Part shown: piece after piece, positions 7,958 to 16,520 of the stretch | Layout: each line of letters begins with the position of its first letter | Numbering within the stretch: position 1 is the first letter of the stretch | From: Soehngenia sp. | GTDB lineage: Bacteria; Bacillota; Clostridia; Tissierellales; Tissierellaceae | Assembly: GCA_024637045.1 (NCBI GenBank) | Contig: JAGXFX010000008.1 | Location: 1-57,844, forward strand | Direction: 5' to 3' | DNA: 57,844 nt | The notes under the pieces: generated by a model | The model's input: only the letters and a program-made list of their open reading frames with translations | The model's database searches: none | What the model was told of the DNA's origin: nothing | Translations under genes and position numbers: made by a program

Positions 7958-8962
7958 ATGATCAGGAAAATACTTTTAATATTTCAAAGGGACTTGAAAA
8001 CCAGCGTAAGAAATTTTATAACACTTTATATAATAGTTGTACCGGTTATTTTTGCTGTAATGATTAATGTGTTTTCTCCTGGTATCAATGACACCACAGT
8101 TGAGATCGTGCTGCTTGAGGGTGAGAATCAACGGCAGGAGGAATACTTCAGGCAATTTGCAAAAGTAGAGGTATTAAAAACAATTGAAGACATTGAGGAA
8201 AGGGTTATAAAGAGAGACAATATAATCGGAGTACTCCCTGATCAGGGTGATGAATACTTTATTCTGAGGCAGGGGAATGAGCCGGACTATATAGTAGATT
8301 ATGTAAAAAATCTCACCGCTTTTGACTATTACGATATTGGCATTGAGGACACCACAGCTGAGATAGTGGATTATGGCAGGGATATACCACCCTTAAAGAA
8401 GCTGATGGTCAATATTGCAATAATATTTACATCAATACTTGGGGGAATGATAATTGCACTTAATATTGTGGAGGAAAAAACCGACAACACCATAAGCGCT
8501 ATTAATCTCTCACCAGTATCGAGACTGGGGTTTATTGCAGGCAAAAGCCTGATAGGTGTATTTATCCCGATTGTAGGTGCATTTCTGCTTCTGCTGATTA
8601 CAGGATTCAGAGACATAAACTATTTCCACGCATTTCTCATGGTTGCAACAACATGCCTAATAAGCGTGCTTGTTGGCTTCATTGAGGGTGTGAACAATGA
8701 TGATGTAATGACTGCAGCGGGTAATATGAAATTGCTGTTTTTACCTCTTTTCGGGAGTATCGCAGGGGCGGAGCTTCTTGCTGACAAATGGCAACCTCTG
8801 TTCTATTGGATACCGTTTTACTGGACTTACAAGGGGAACAATCTGGTGCTGTCAAATACCGGATCCTTGCTTGACATAATGAAATACTCAGGGATTGTCC
8901 TTGGAATTAGTGTTGTAGTGTTTATAGTCTTGGCACCAAGAATTAGAAAAGGCCTGGAATAA
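7958..8962 (+). CDS. ABC-2-type permease, subunit 2
   Basis: A 334-residue permease with the same architecture as the preceding gene: an N-terminal helix ('FITLYIIVVPVIFAVMI'), an external loop domain, then helices starting at 'LMVNIAIIFTSILGGMIIALNIVEEKTDNT'. The ExxTxxT-like 'EEKTDNTISAINLSPVS' segment is the typical ABC-2 coupling motif. It is 13 bases after the first permease with its own GAAGGAG site. Sequence similarity between the two permeases is low by eye. Confidence 0.85.
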   Translation: MIRKILLIFQRDLKTSVRNFITLYIIVVPVIFAVMINVFSPGINDTTVEIVLLEGENQRQEEYFRQFAKVEVLKTIEDIEERVIKRDNIIGVLPDQGDEYFILRQGNEPDYIVDYVKNLTAFDYYDIGIEDTTAEIVDYGRDIPPLKKLMVNIAIIFTSILGGMIIALNIVEEKTDNTISAINLSPVSRLGFIAGKSLIGVFIPIVGAFLLLLITGFRDINYFHAFLMVATTCLISVLVGFIEGVNNDDVMTAAGNMKLLFLPLFGSIAGAELLADKWQPLFYWIPFYWTYKGNNLVLSNTGSLLDIMKYSGIVLGISVVVFIVLAPRIRKGLE

Positions 8963-9013
8963 TCAGTCTGGCATTAATTAATAAACTGGTTAAAAATAAA
9001 GGGAGGTTTTCTT

Positions 9014-9211
9014 ATGATTGTATGGGGTATTTTGGCAATTGTTTATGCTTTAGCAGTTGTTGTTATTGCTGTTGTAAAACCTGAAAAGATCTGGAATATG
9101 AAAAAAATCGAGCTTTTCAAGAAAGTAATGGGAGAAAAGGGAACAGAAATATTTTTCTACGTTTGGGCTCTCGTTTTCCTGGTACTGGGAATCTGGCTCA
9201 TAACAAGATAG
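9014..9211 (+). CDS. Small two-helix membrane protein
   Basis: A 65-residue protein with two hydrophobic helices (residues about 2-22 and 47-63) separated by a Lys-rich loop 'KPEKIWNMKKIELFKKVMG'. AGGGAGG precedes the ATG. It follows the second permease by 51 bases without an intervening terminator and so is probably the last gene of the exporter operon. The function is not recognised; small accessory or immunity proteins are common in such positions, but this is inference. Confidence 0.7.
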   Translation: MIVWGILAIVYALAVVVIAVVKPEKIWNMKKIELFKKVMGEKGTEIFFYVWALVFLVLGIWLITR

Positions 9212-9221
9212 CATTGCAAAA

Positions 9222-9246
9222 TTAGCTCTCCAATCTGGAGAGCTAA
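9222..9246. terminator. Bidirectional terminator
   Basis: Perfect 10-bp stem TTAGCTCTCC/GGAGAGCTAA with a 5-nt loop. It closes the exporter operon on the plus strand, and on the minus strand it overlaps the stop codon of the small reverse ORF and is followed by TTTTG. Confidence 0.75.
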
Positions 9247-9380
9247 TATCTTGTCTCCGGATACAGGCTGCTGGGAGTGTCTGAGATATGCAACAGCCTC
9301 AATCTATTTGAATCTGTGAGTTCGTGTTCAATATGAACTCTACCCAGCATGGAATTTATTATTCTACGGAAATTAGCCAT
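9243..9380 (-). CDS. Small 45-residue protein, unknown
   Basis: On the reverse strand an ATG at 9380 is preceded by AAGAGGTG at five bases, and 45 codons run to a TAG at 9243-9245 that sits inside the bidirectional terminator. The product is basic and soluble (start MANFRRIINSMLGRVHIEHE, end SSLYPETRY) with no membrane segment. The gene-like package (good ribosome site, stop codon in a terminator, convergent to the neighbouring operon, filling an otherwise empty gap) supports a real gene. I do not recognise a family. Confidence 0.5.
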   Translation of the reverse strand: MANFRRIINSMLGRVHIEHELTDSNRLRLLHISDTPSSLYPETRY

Positions 9381-9502
9381 AAAAACACCTCTTTATGATT
9401 ATACAATAAAATATGAGTTAAAGACCATATATTGCCTGAAAACAAATATGGACAGGAGAATTTCACTAAAAAACATTCGAAATATAGCGAATGCTTTAGT
9501 CG

Positions 9503-9531
9503 TTTACGAGCAAATGTTAATATGATATGAT
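9503..9531 (+). promoter_or_regulatory. Sigma-A-type promoter of the aminotransferase gene
   Basis: TTTACG, 17-bp spacer, TATGAT, 79 bases upstream of the ATG. Confidence 0.6.
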
Positions 9532-9610
9532 AGAGACAGTGCATAATATTTAACAATTACATTATAATATTATCAAGAAAAATATAATACAAATGAAAGG
9601 GAGTTATGCA

Positions 9611-10927
9611 ATGAGTAAACCAATCATGTCAGCACACTTTGAATCGAGGAAGCCTTCAGATGTTAGATTGGCTCAAATGAAGTACGATGAGAGGGAAAAG
9701 AAACCCGAGGCAGTAATCAATGTAGGAATCGGAAATGTATCTTTACCCACAAATCCAGCAATGATGAAGAGAATGTTTAACCTGGATGCTCCGGAAAGTC
9801 CATTTTCAAAGGGTGCTATAAGATATTCAGGAACAGCAGGAACTCCAGAGGCACAGGATGCATTTAGAAACATACTTAAGAGTGAAGGATTTGACACTAG
9901 TAAGCTGAATATCCAAGTAACAGACGGTGGATCATCAGGAATGGAACTTGTAATTCTTGGAGTTTGCGGACCAGCTGGAGAAAACGAAAGACCTCTTATG
10001 ATGATTGACCCAGCCTATACTAATTATCTGTCATTTGCTCAAAGAGTTGGTAGAAAGACAGTTACAATAAAGCGTCACTTGGGAGAAGATGGTAAGTTTA
10101 ATCTTCCAGAAATGTCAGATATCGAAGCAATGATAGTTGAGAATAATCCAGGCGGATTATTGGTAATTCCATATGACAACCCAACAGGACAGCTTTATGA
10201 TCATGAGACACTGGTAGATCTTGCCAAGTTATGTGTAAAGCATAATATGTGGTTAATCGGTGACGAAGCATACAGAGAGCTTTATTACAAGGCAGACAAG
10301 GATCTTGTAAGTGTATGGGCATTGACAGAAGAAGAGGTACCAGGGATAGAAGGCAGAAGAATAAGCATTGAAACTGCTTCAAAAGTTTGGAATGCATGTG
10401 GTTTGAGAATCGGTGCAGTTATTACGGACAATGCTGAATTCAGCAAGAAATCAATTGCGGAATACACTGCAAACCTATGCGCAAATGTAATCGGTCAGTA
10501 TATCTTCGGAGCACTTGCACACGAAAGCAAGGAAGATATTCTTGGATGGTGTAAGGAGCAAAGAGAGTACTACAAGGACATGATTGTTAATGTTAGAAAT
10601 GGATTGCTCCAGAAGGAACCTGGTCTGATTGTATCAAGCCCGGATGCTTCCATCTATTCAGTTATAGATGTAAGAAACGTTGTAAAACCAGGATTTGATT
10701 CAATTGACTTCGTATTGTATTGTGCAGGAGAAGGTGCAGTTGATGTTGATGGAGTTGAGACTACACTGCTTGTTGCTCCAATGAAGGGTTTCTACGATGT
10801 TAAGGATTCATCAGAGAATCCAGGAACAACACAGTTCAGAATATCATTTGTTGAGTCACCAGAGAACATGGCAAAGGTTCCAGGACTGTTCGTTGAACTT
10901 CTAAGAAAATTTGAGGCTCAAAGATAA
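9611..10927 (+). CDS. PLP-dependent aminotransferase, class I/II
   Basis: A 438-residue fold-type I enzyme. It has 'IRYSGTAGTPEAQDAF' and 'TDGGSSGMELVI' for cofactor phosphate contacts, 'IPYDNPTGQLYD' (the Asn-Pro-Thr-Gly active-site loop), 'LIGDEAYRELYY' (Asp/Tyr pairing with the pyridine ring) and 'SIETASKVWNACGLRIGA', where Lys about 258 is the predicted Schiff-base lysine. The C-terminal 'TQFRISFVE' carries the substrate-carboxylate Arg. The substrate cannot be told from sequence. ATG 9611 follows AAAGGGAG; ATG 9593 overlaps that site and was rejected. It is monocistronic, with its own promoter and terminator. Confidence 0.88.
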   Translation: MSKPIMSAHFESRKPSDVRLAQMKYDEREKKPEAVINVGIGNVSLPTNPAMMKRMFNLDAPESPFSKGAIRYSGTAGTPEAQDAFRNILKSEGFDTSKLNIQVTDGGSSGMELVILGVCGPAGENERPLMMIDPAYTNYLSFAQRVGRKTVTIKRHLGEDGKFNLPEMSDIEAMIVENNPGGLLVIPYDNPTGQLYDHETLVDLAKLCVKHNMWLIGDEAYRELYYKADKDLVSVWALTEEEVPGIEGRRISIETASKVWNACGLRIGAVITDNAEFSKKSIAEYTANLCANVIGQYIFGALAHESKEDILGWCKEQREYYKDMIVNVRNGLLQKEPGLIVSSPDASIYSVIDVRNVVKPGFDSIDFVLYCAGEGAVDVDGVETTLLVAPMKGFYDVKDSSENPGTTQFRISFVESPENMAKVPGLFVELLRKFEAQR

Positions 10928-10940
10928 GAATTACATCAAA

Positions 10941-10970
10941 AAGGTCTGTCCGTTAGGACAGGCCTTTCTT
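10941..10970. terminator. Convergent terminator
   Basis: Stem AAGGTCTGTCC/GGACAGGCCTT with loop GTTA and a T-rich tail. The stop codon of the convergent MFS gene lies in the loop. Confidence 0.8.
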
Positions 10971-12209
10971 TGTAGTTAAACGAAGATGCAGAGGGTACAA
11001 TAAAGCAATAAATCCACCTACCATTGGAAGAATTGAAACCGGAATATGACCCACAAGATATCCTGACAAAATCAATGAAAGAGGTAAAACTATCTTTACA
11101 AGGCTCAAAGTCAATCCAAATACTACTCCCCTAAGGTTAGAGGGGATTTCATCTTGCATAATTGTAATAACCGGAATATCTACATATGCTATACCTATCC
11201 CAATCAAAATGCACAAAACCGAGTAATATATCCCATATACGTATATGCTCTGAGATGCCTTTAATAAAAGAGGCAGACCTACAAAAGATGAAAGAATTGC
11301 CAGTATGCAACTCGTCAAAATCAAAAGACTGCGGTAGGAGGTATTTTTTATTATTTTGCCTAAAGATAAGGTTCCAATAATGAGACCAACAGGAATCATG
11401 GAATTAACCAAACCAAAAACGACTGAAGGAAGACCAAGAGATTCATTAATTATATAAGGCAAGGGAACATTCACAGAGAATCCCAACAAGAAGTTCAATA
11501 CTACAAACAACATAAATGCTTCCCTAAGCACTTTAGACTCCTTCATATATTTAAAGCCACTTCTGATATGCTTCATAAATGGAGGGTTGTCTGATGTAGT
11601 TTCATCAGCATGAAAATTATAATCAATAAACAGTTCAGAAATAGCTGACAATATAAATGAAATACTATTGATCAATATAAATAGTTTAATATCCACAAGA
11701 GCGTACATGATTCCTCCAAACACCGGCCCAAGAATTGCTGTAGAGGAATCAATAAGCTTGCTTATTGAATTTAGTTTAAGTCTTGAATTCGGCGATACCA
11801 GATTAGGCTTTGTGGCTTCAAAGGTTATGCTAAAGAAACTTGTGAAAACACTCAGGAGTATTGTAGAGATATAAATTGTTGCTAAACCGAGTCCTCCTGC
11901 AATACTAATTTGGTACAGAATAAAGAACAGGACTCCATTAGCCAGATCCATTCCAACAATAATAGCTCTTTTGGAAACCTTGTCAGCCAGAACACCAGCA
12001 AACGGACTAATGACGATCATAGGTAGAACACTTAACATTATGGTGGTTGCATAATTCAGTGCGGAGCCGGTGAGGTTTAGTACATATAGTCCAATTGCAA
12101 AACTGTATATAGCGGATGCGAACATCGAAACTGCTTTTCCAGTTGAAAAAAGAGCAATGTTAATAAACTCAGATCTTTTCTTAATACGTCCCATAGATAA
12201 ATCACTCAT
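10953..12209 (-). CDS. MFS transporter (exporter-like)
   Basis: A 418-residue permease with about twelve membrane helices. It carries the family motif A-like loop 'SPFAGVLADKVSKRAIIVGMDL' between helices 2 and 3, and is closest in style to the MFS_3/EntS-like exporter group. The start at 12209 (MSDLSMGRIKKRSEF) follows AAGGAAAGGAG; an upstream in-frame ATG would add 20 residues rich in His and Tyr and lacks a site. It lies downstream of, and on the same strand as, the MerR-methyltransferase gene but beyond a terminator, so co-regulation by that regulator is plausible but not shown. The substrate is unknown. Confidence 0.85.
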   Translation of the reverse strand: MSDLSMGRIKKRSEFINIALFSTGKAVSMFASAIYSFAIGLYVLNLTGSALNYATTIMLSVLPMIVISPFAGVLADKVSKRAIIVGMDLANGVLFFILYQISIAGGLGLATIYISTILLSVFTSFFSITFEATKPNLVSPNSRLKLNSISKLIDSSTAILGPVFGGIMYALVDIKLFILINSISFILSAISELFIDYNFHADETTSDNPPFMKHIRSGFKYMKESKVLREAFMLFVVLNFLLGFSVNVPLPYIINESLGLPSVVFGLVNSMIPVGLIIGTLSLGKIIKNTSYRSLLILTSCILAILSSFVGLPLLLKASQSIYVYGIYYSVLCILIGIGIAYVDIPVITIMQDEIPSNLRGVVFGLTLSLVKIVLPLSLILSGYLVGHIPVSILPMVGGFIALLYPLHLRLTTKKGLS

Positions 12210-12305
12210 ATAAATTCTCCTTTCCTTGTTATATGGAAAGTATAATATGTGGTGTAAACCCGACAGCAATAGGGAATTTAAAAAAAATTATGCAAAAAAA
12301 ATAGC

Positions 12306-12331
12306 AAAGCATGGGGTCAACCCCATGCTTT
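12306..12331 (-). terminator. Terminator after the MerR-methyltransferase gene
   Basis: Stem AAGCATGGGG/CCCCATGCTT with a 4-nt loop. On the minus strand it is followed by TTTGCTA and a long T run. Confidence 0.8.
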
Positions 12332-13562
12332 ATGGTTTCAAATTTAGTCTTCCGATGTAAAGATAATTATAAATTTTCTCGCCTTTAACAAAGAAACTTT
12401 CCTTTGGACCTCCTTCAGAAATTGGAGATGTTTCATGCTCTTTCAGCTGTTTAAATCCAAGATTTTGAATATGCGACTTCAGTTCATTCTTCTTAAACCA
12501 TTTTCTGCTTGTATCTGGAATCATTGTATTTAGAGCAAAATTTTTAAACACCAGATATTGTCCATGAAGTATGGCATCTTCCTTTAGAAGTGGAATCAAA
12601 GAATCAAGCAGAAAATCGCTATTGTCAAAAGCATAGTTCGAACTTCCCGTCGCATCGACAAGTGTATCAATGGTTTTAGGTTTAAGTGGTATTCTTCTGA
12701 AGTCACAACAAAGGTAGAGTATTCTTTTTTCACCAACTACATCAGCCAATGATTTTTTCAACCATTTATGAGCGTTGGGATTGTAATCTACAGCGATATA
12801 AATTGACTGCTTGGGAAACATATCAATCATATTTCTTAGAAAAAAACCTCTTCCGGAACCCAGTTCCAGAATCACTCCATTTTCCGATTTGGGGAAATGG
12901 TAGTTATTCCTTGCCCACTGAAGCGACAAATGAAGGTTTTTAAGATAATCTATGTGCGTAGTCTGAACATAATCTTCAACAAAGGAATCATCAAAATCAG
13001 CGCAAGACTCAGGGTCAAGAAAACCCTTTCCAAATAGAATTCCATCCTCGATTTGCAGTGTTTCGGAACAGGCACATTGAAGCTCTCCTGAAATAATTCC
13101 CCCATTTTCAATGTGACCTTCAGATAGAACATAGGAACTCTGGCATTCGCTGCAGTAAAGAAGAGGAAGCACATTTAAGGGCACCCCGGCTTTGTCCTGG
13201 TTGCAGATAGATTTGTCAGGCATTGAGTCGACAGTTGACTGAAGTTTGCTCTTCATATCCTGGAGTCTTTCCAATTCCTTATCTATCCAGTTCATTTTAT
13301 TTTCAAAAAATGCTCTATAGGTTTCTCTCCTGCTGTATCCAGTATGTCTCCCAATTCTTTCAAAGATTATCAGAGTCTGAATTTCTGCAAGGGAAAATCC
13401 AATTTGCTTAAGAGCTATTACGGAGTTGTAGTCATTTTGACAACTTTCATCGAATTCATAGAATGAGCCCTTCTTATCAGGCGTTACTAATGAAAGATTC
13501 ATATAATGTCGGATGGTATCAATAGTGGTTTTGTTTTCAATTGCAAATTCACCGATTTTCAT
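12330..13562 (-). CDS. MerR-type regulator fused to a zinc-ribbon-like segment and a SAM methyltransferase
   Basis: A 410-residue three-part protein. Residues 1-70 form a MerR winged helix ('IGEFAIENKTTIDTIRHYM', 'ALKQIGFSLAEIQTLI'), followed by a coiled coil (about 85-115). Residues about 130-165 hold four cysteines in a CSEC...CAC pattern like a Trm112/zinc ribbon. Residues about 215-330 are a class I methyltransferase with 'VILELGSGRGFFLR' (SAM motif I) and 'YIAVDYNP' (motif II acidic end). It could be a ligand-sensing regulator or an enzyme with a DNA tether. ATG 13562 follows GAGGAG by eight bases. The promoter is separate from the downstream MFS gene. Domain calls are confident, the combined role unknown. 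Confidence 0.85.
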   Translation of the reverse strand: MKIGEFAIENKTTIDTIRHYMNLSLVTPDKKGSFYEFDESCQNDYNSVIALKQIGFSLAEIQTLIIFERIGRHTGYSRRETYRAFFENKMNWIDKELERLQDMKSKLQSTVDSMPDKSICNQDKAGVPLNVLPLLYCSECQSSYVLSEGHIENGGIISGELQCACSETLQIEDGILFGKGFLDPESCADFDDSFVEDYVQTTHIDYLKNLHLSLQWARNNYHFPKSENGVILELGSGRGFFLRNMIDMFPKQSIYIAVDYNPNAHKWLKKSLADVVGEKRILYLCCDFRRIPLKPKTIDTLVDATGSSNYAFDNSDFLLDSLIPLLKEDAILHGQYLVFKNFALNTMIPDTSRKWFKKNELKSHIQNLGFKQLKEHETSPISEGGPKESFFVKGEKIYNYLYIGRLNLKP

Positions 13563-13789
13563 ATAAATCACTCCTCGTCATTTACCGTTAGTTTGATTAT
13601 ATCAATATTTCAATGCTATTACATAGTCTTATACAAAAAAATCAAAAGTATTGTAATTATTTCGAATTTCTTGGAATAATTTCAATTTTATGTGATAAAC
13701 AATAAATAATCTTGTAAATAAGGGTATAAACACATTAAGGAGTCAAAATGCATGGGGTAGTATGTAGTTGTACAATGGAGGTGTTTTCA

Positions 13790-14491
13790 ATGTCAGAGCT
13801 TAAAAAGAGTTATGAAATGGTGTTTAAAAAAATGATTATGGAAACAGAAGAAATCTATTCCTTTGTTTTTGAGAAACCGGAAGGACTTAATTGGCTACCG
13901 GGGCAACATGGGATTTTCAGAAACTTGGAATGCAAAGTAGAAGGGGACAAGAATTACAGAATATTTAGCTTTGCATCCATTGCGGAAGAGGATTTTGTAA
14001 TGTTTTCAACAAGAATAACAGATGAATCAACTGACTGCAAGAGGAAGCTTCTGGAGTTGAAACCCGGAGACAAGATGACTGCCGAAGATCCACAGGGGCG
14101 TTTCAGGATTGAAGACTTCGACAAGCCGACATGTCTATTGGCAGGAGGAATTGGAATAACTCCGGTAAGATCACTTCTTCAGAACATGGACTTTAATTGC
14201 ATAAACCCTATTAATCTAAGGGTTCTATATTCAGACGACAGAGGTGCATTTGCTTATGAGGATACTTTGAAATGGCTGAATAAAAAGTACGACGGACTTG
14301 AACTTAAGCTTATTTCTGATAGAAATGAGTTTATGGAGGAGATTGAAGCATTTGCCAATGATATGGGAAACAATGCAGACTACTTGATATCAGGCACTCC
14401 AGGAATGAATAAAGCAATAACCGCGAAGCTGTTGAGTCTTGGAGTCGAGAAGGAAAACATTAAAACTGATAACTTTATTGGATATCAATAA
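13790..14491 (+). CDS. FAD/NAD(P)-binding oxidoreductase (ferredoxin reductase-like)
   Basis: A 233-residue flavin reductase. It has a FAD-binding barrel with 'NYRIFSFAS' (the RxYS-type flavin motif) and then a nucleotide domain with 'LLAGGIGITPVRSLLQ' and the C-terminal 'YLISGTPGMNKAI'. There is no 2Fe-2S domain, so it likely passes electrons to or from a separate partner. ATG 13790 follows GGAGG by ten bases; an in-frame ATG 42 bases earlier has no site. It is followed 21 bases later by the DUF2254 gene, probably co-transcribed. Confidence 0.85.
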   Translation: MSELKKSYEMVFKKMIMETEEIYSFVFEKPEGLNWLPGQHGIFRNLECKVEGDKNYRIFSFASIAEEDFVMFSTRITDESTDCKRKLLELKPGDKMTAEDPQGRFRIEDFDKPTCLLAGGIGITPVRSLLQNMDFNCINPINLRVLYSDDRGAFAYEDTLKWLNKKYDGLELKLISDRNEFMEEIEAFANDMGNNADYLISGTPGMNKAITAKLLSLGVEKENIKTDNFIGYQ

Positions 14492-14512
14492 GACATAATT
14501 TGGGAGGCTGTC

Positions 14513-15805
14513 ATGCTGCAGAGAATAATGTTTAAACTCAGAAAAAGCATCTGGATATATCCAGCTATAATAAGCTCAATATCATTTATAGGAGCCGTAG
14601 TAATAGGTATGTCTGATTCTGGAAGGTTCATAGCTTTTTATAAATTTGTACCTGTATTATTTATGACCAGCACAGGACTCTCAAAAGATATATTAGGAGT
14701 AATTGCAGCTTCACTTATAACCATGACTACCTTTACATTCTCCACAACAATGATTGTACTTACAACATACTCAACACAATTTGGACCGAGAACGGTTGAA
14801 AATTTTCTATCGGACGATGATACCATGAAAGCAACTGGAGTCTTTATGGGAGGATTTATATATTCAATCGTAGCTATGTTGTTTATGAGAAATGCTATTG
14901 GAGAACAACTTGTTGTCTCTGCAACTCTGGGTATTGTTTATGCAATTGTATGTTTGATTCATTTTACAATGTATATTCAACATGTTGGATCATATATTCA
15001 GACTAATAATCTAATCAACAGACTTCAACGGGAAGCAGAGGAAAAAATAGATGAATATAAAGCTCTTCTTGAAAAGGGCAAGTTGGTTGATGAATCAACT
15101 TTGGGGAGAAAAGATATGATTATAAGAATAATGAGTAAAGAGGAGGGTTATATTCAGCTTATTGATCATAATGAGATATACAGAACAGCACAAGACATCA
15201 AAGGAACATTGTTACTTGAAAAGCTTAACGGTCAGTTTGTAACTAATGAATCAGTGTTATTTTCAATTTTCTTTGATGAGGAGGTTAAAATTGATGAAGA
15301 GTCTATAGAAAACCTTCTTGACTGTTTAACAATTGGAAAACAAAAATCAGAAATGCAGGATTTTAATTTTACAATACAGAAAATAGTGGAAGTAGCTTTA
15401 AGAGCAATATCTCCCGGGATTAATGATCCAAATACTGCAAGCCATTGCCTTAGGATAATGGGGGTTTTGATGGGTAAAATTGCTCACCTTGAAGGTGGCT
15501 ATCTTATATATAAGGATGATAAAGAGCATCCAAAGGTAGCTTTTGAGGTGTTTGATTTTTCAATGCAGCTTAATTCATCATACCACCAGATCATCCATTA
15601 CGGTAAAGAGGATGTTTCTGTTATGAAGGCTATGTTAAAGTCAATGCGATTTTCTGCTGAGAAAGCATCATTAAAAAACAAGACTGCAATAGACAATTAT
15701 CTTCAATATATCTGGGATGAACTTGAAAAAACGTATGGCAAGGGATATGACTTGAGCCTATTGGAGAAAGAAAAGAATGAAATTATTGATATCATAACAG
15801 AGTAG
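14513..15805 (+). CDS. DUF2254 membrane protein
   Basis: A 430-residue protein with four N-terminal membrane helices (within residues about 15-160). The strongly conserved DUF2254 stretch 'ITMTTFTFSTTMIVLTTYSTQFGPRTV' is present, followed by a large cytoplasmic part with 'ALRAISPGINDPNTASHCL', also diagnostic of the family. The function is unknown. GGGAGG precedes ATG 14513. It is likely co-transcribed with the upstream flavin reductase, which hints at a membrane redox role, but this is context only. Confidence 0.85.
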   Translation: MLQRIMFKLRKSIWIYPAIISSISFIGAVVIGMSDSGRFIAFYKFVPVLFMTSTGLSKDILGVIAASLITMTTFTFSTTMIVLTTYSTQFGPRTVENFLSDDDTMKATGVFMGGFIYSIVAMLFMRNAIGEQLVVSATLGIVYAIVCLIHFTMYIQHVGSYIQTNNLINRLQREAEEKIDEYKALLEKGKLVDESTLGRKDMIIRIMSKEEGYIQLIDHNEIYRTAQDIKGTLLLEKLNGQFVTNESVLFSIFFDEEVKIDEESIENLLDCLTIGKQKSEMQDFNFTIQKIVEVALRAISPGINDPNTASHCLRIMGVLMGKIAHLEGGYLIYKDDKEHPKVAFEVFDFSMQLNSSYHQIIHYGKEDVSVMKAMLKSMRFSAEKASLKNKTAIDNYLQYIWDELEKTYGKGYDLSLLEKEKNEIIDIITE

Positions 15806-15895
15806 TGTTAAAAACAAATGATAGTAGGCTTGTAAAATTAACATTTACGGAGTATTATTAGTTTAAGGAGTTAATAAGTGAAAGGAGTGAATTTA

Positions 15896-16369
15896 ATGAA
15901 TTTTGATGGTAAGCAAATATTATCAACTTTTGTGAAGATGGAGGAAGAAGTTTCAAAGTACTACACTGAAATGGCAAAGGTTGCACCTGATGAAAAGTCA
16001 AAAGCACTGTTTGAGAGATTGTCATTAGAAGAAGATAAGCACAACAAAATGTATTCCAAGCTACTTGAAAAACACAGTGGTGATATGGACAGAGAATTCT
16101 CTGAGGAGGATATCGAGTACACCAAGTCACTGATTGATGAAAATATCAATCAAAAGCACGAATTCGACAAGGAAAAGAAATTTGCGGATTCACTGGAAAT
16201 GGCTGAAAGAATGGAGAAAGACGGAATTTTATTCGTTCATCAGATGATGGAGATGTATCCTGATATTGCTGAGAAGGAAATGAAAGTAATACTTAGAGAA
16301 GAAAAGCAACATCTACAGCAAGTAAGGGAAAGAATGAACTTTGGTCCTCTTAGATCTTTGGGACTTTAG
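15896..16369 (+). CDS. Ferritin-like/rubrerythrin-type protein without a rubredoxin domain
   Basis: A 157-residue four-helix protein with ferritin-like metal ligands: 'MEEEVSKYYTEMA' (helix A Glu), 'LSLEEDKHNKMY' (ExxH, helix B), 'LEMAERMEKDGILF' (helix C Glu) and 'ILREEKQHLQQV' (ExxH, helix D). These spacings fit a carboxylate-bridged di-iron site as in rubrerythrin, and the C-terminal rubredoxin knuckle is absent. A role in peroxide handling is probable by family. The start ATG 15896 follows AAAGGAGTG. Confidence 0.85.
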   Translation: MNFDGKQILSTFVKMEEEVSKYYTEMAKVAPDEKSKALFERLSLEEDKHNKMYSKLLEKHSGDMDREFSEEDIEYTKSLIDENINQKHEFDKEKKFADSLEMAERMEKDGILFVHQMMEMYPDIAEKEMKVILREEKQHLQQVRERMNFGPLRSLGL

Positions 16370-16405
16370 AGAATAACCTAAATATGTAATTAAAGTGTTT
16401 AATAC

Positions 16406-16443
16406 AAAAAACGTGTCGGAAGAAATTTCTGACACGTTTTTTT
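16406..16443 (+). terminator. Rho-independent terminator
   Basis: AAAAACGTGTC/GACACGTTTTT arms with an inner AGAAATTTCT hairpin and a T run. Confidence 0.85.
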
Positions 16444-16520
16444 GCCGTAAATTGCTACATTGCTTATTTATGCGTTTCGAGGGTATCAAATCCATAGAAG
16501 CAGAGGGGGGATTGATTTAG

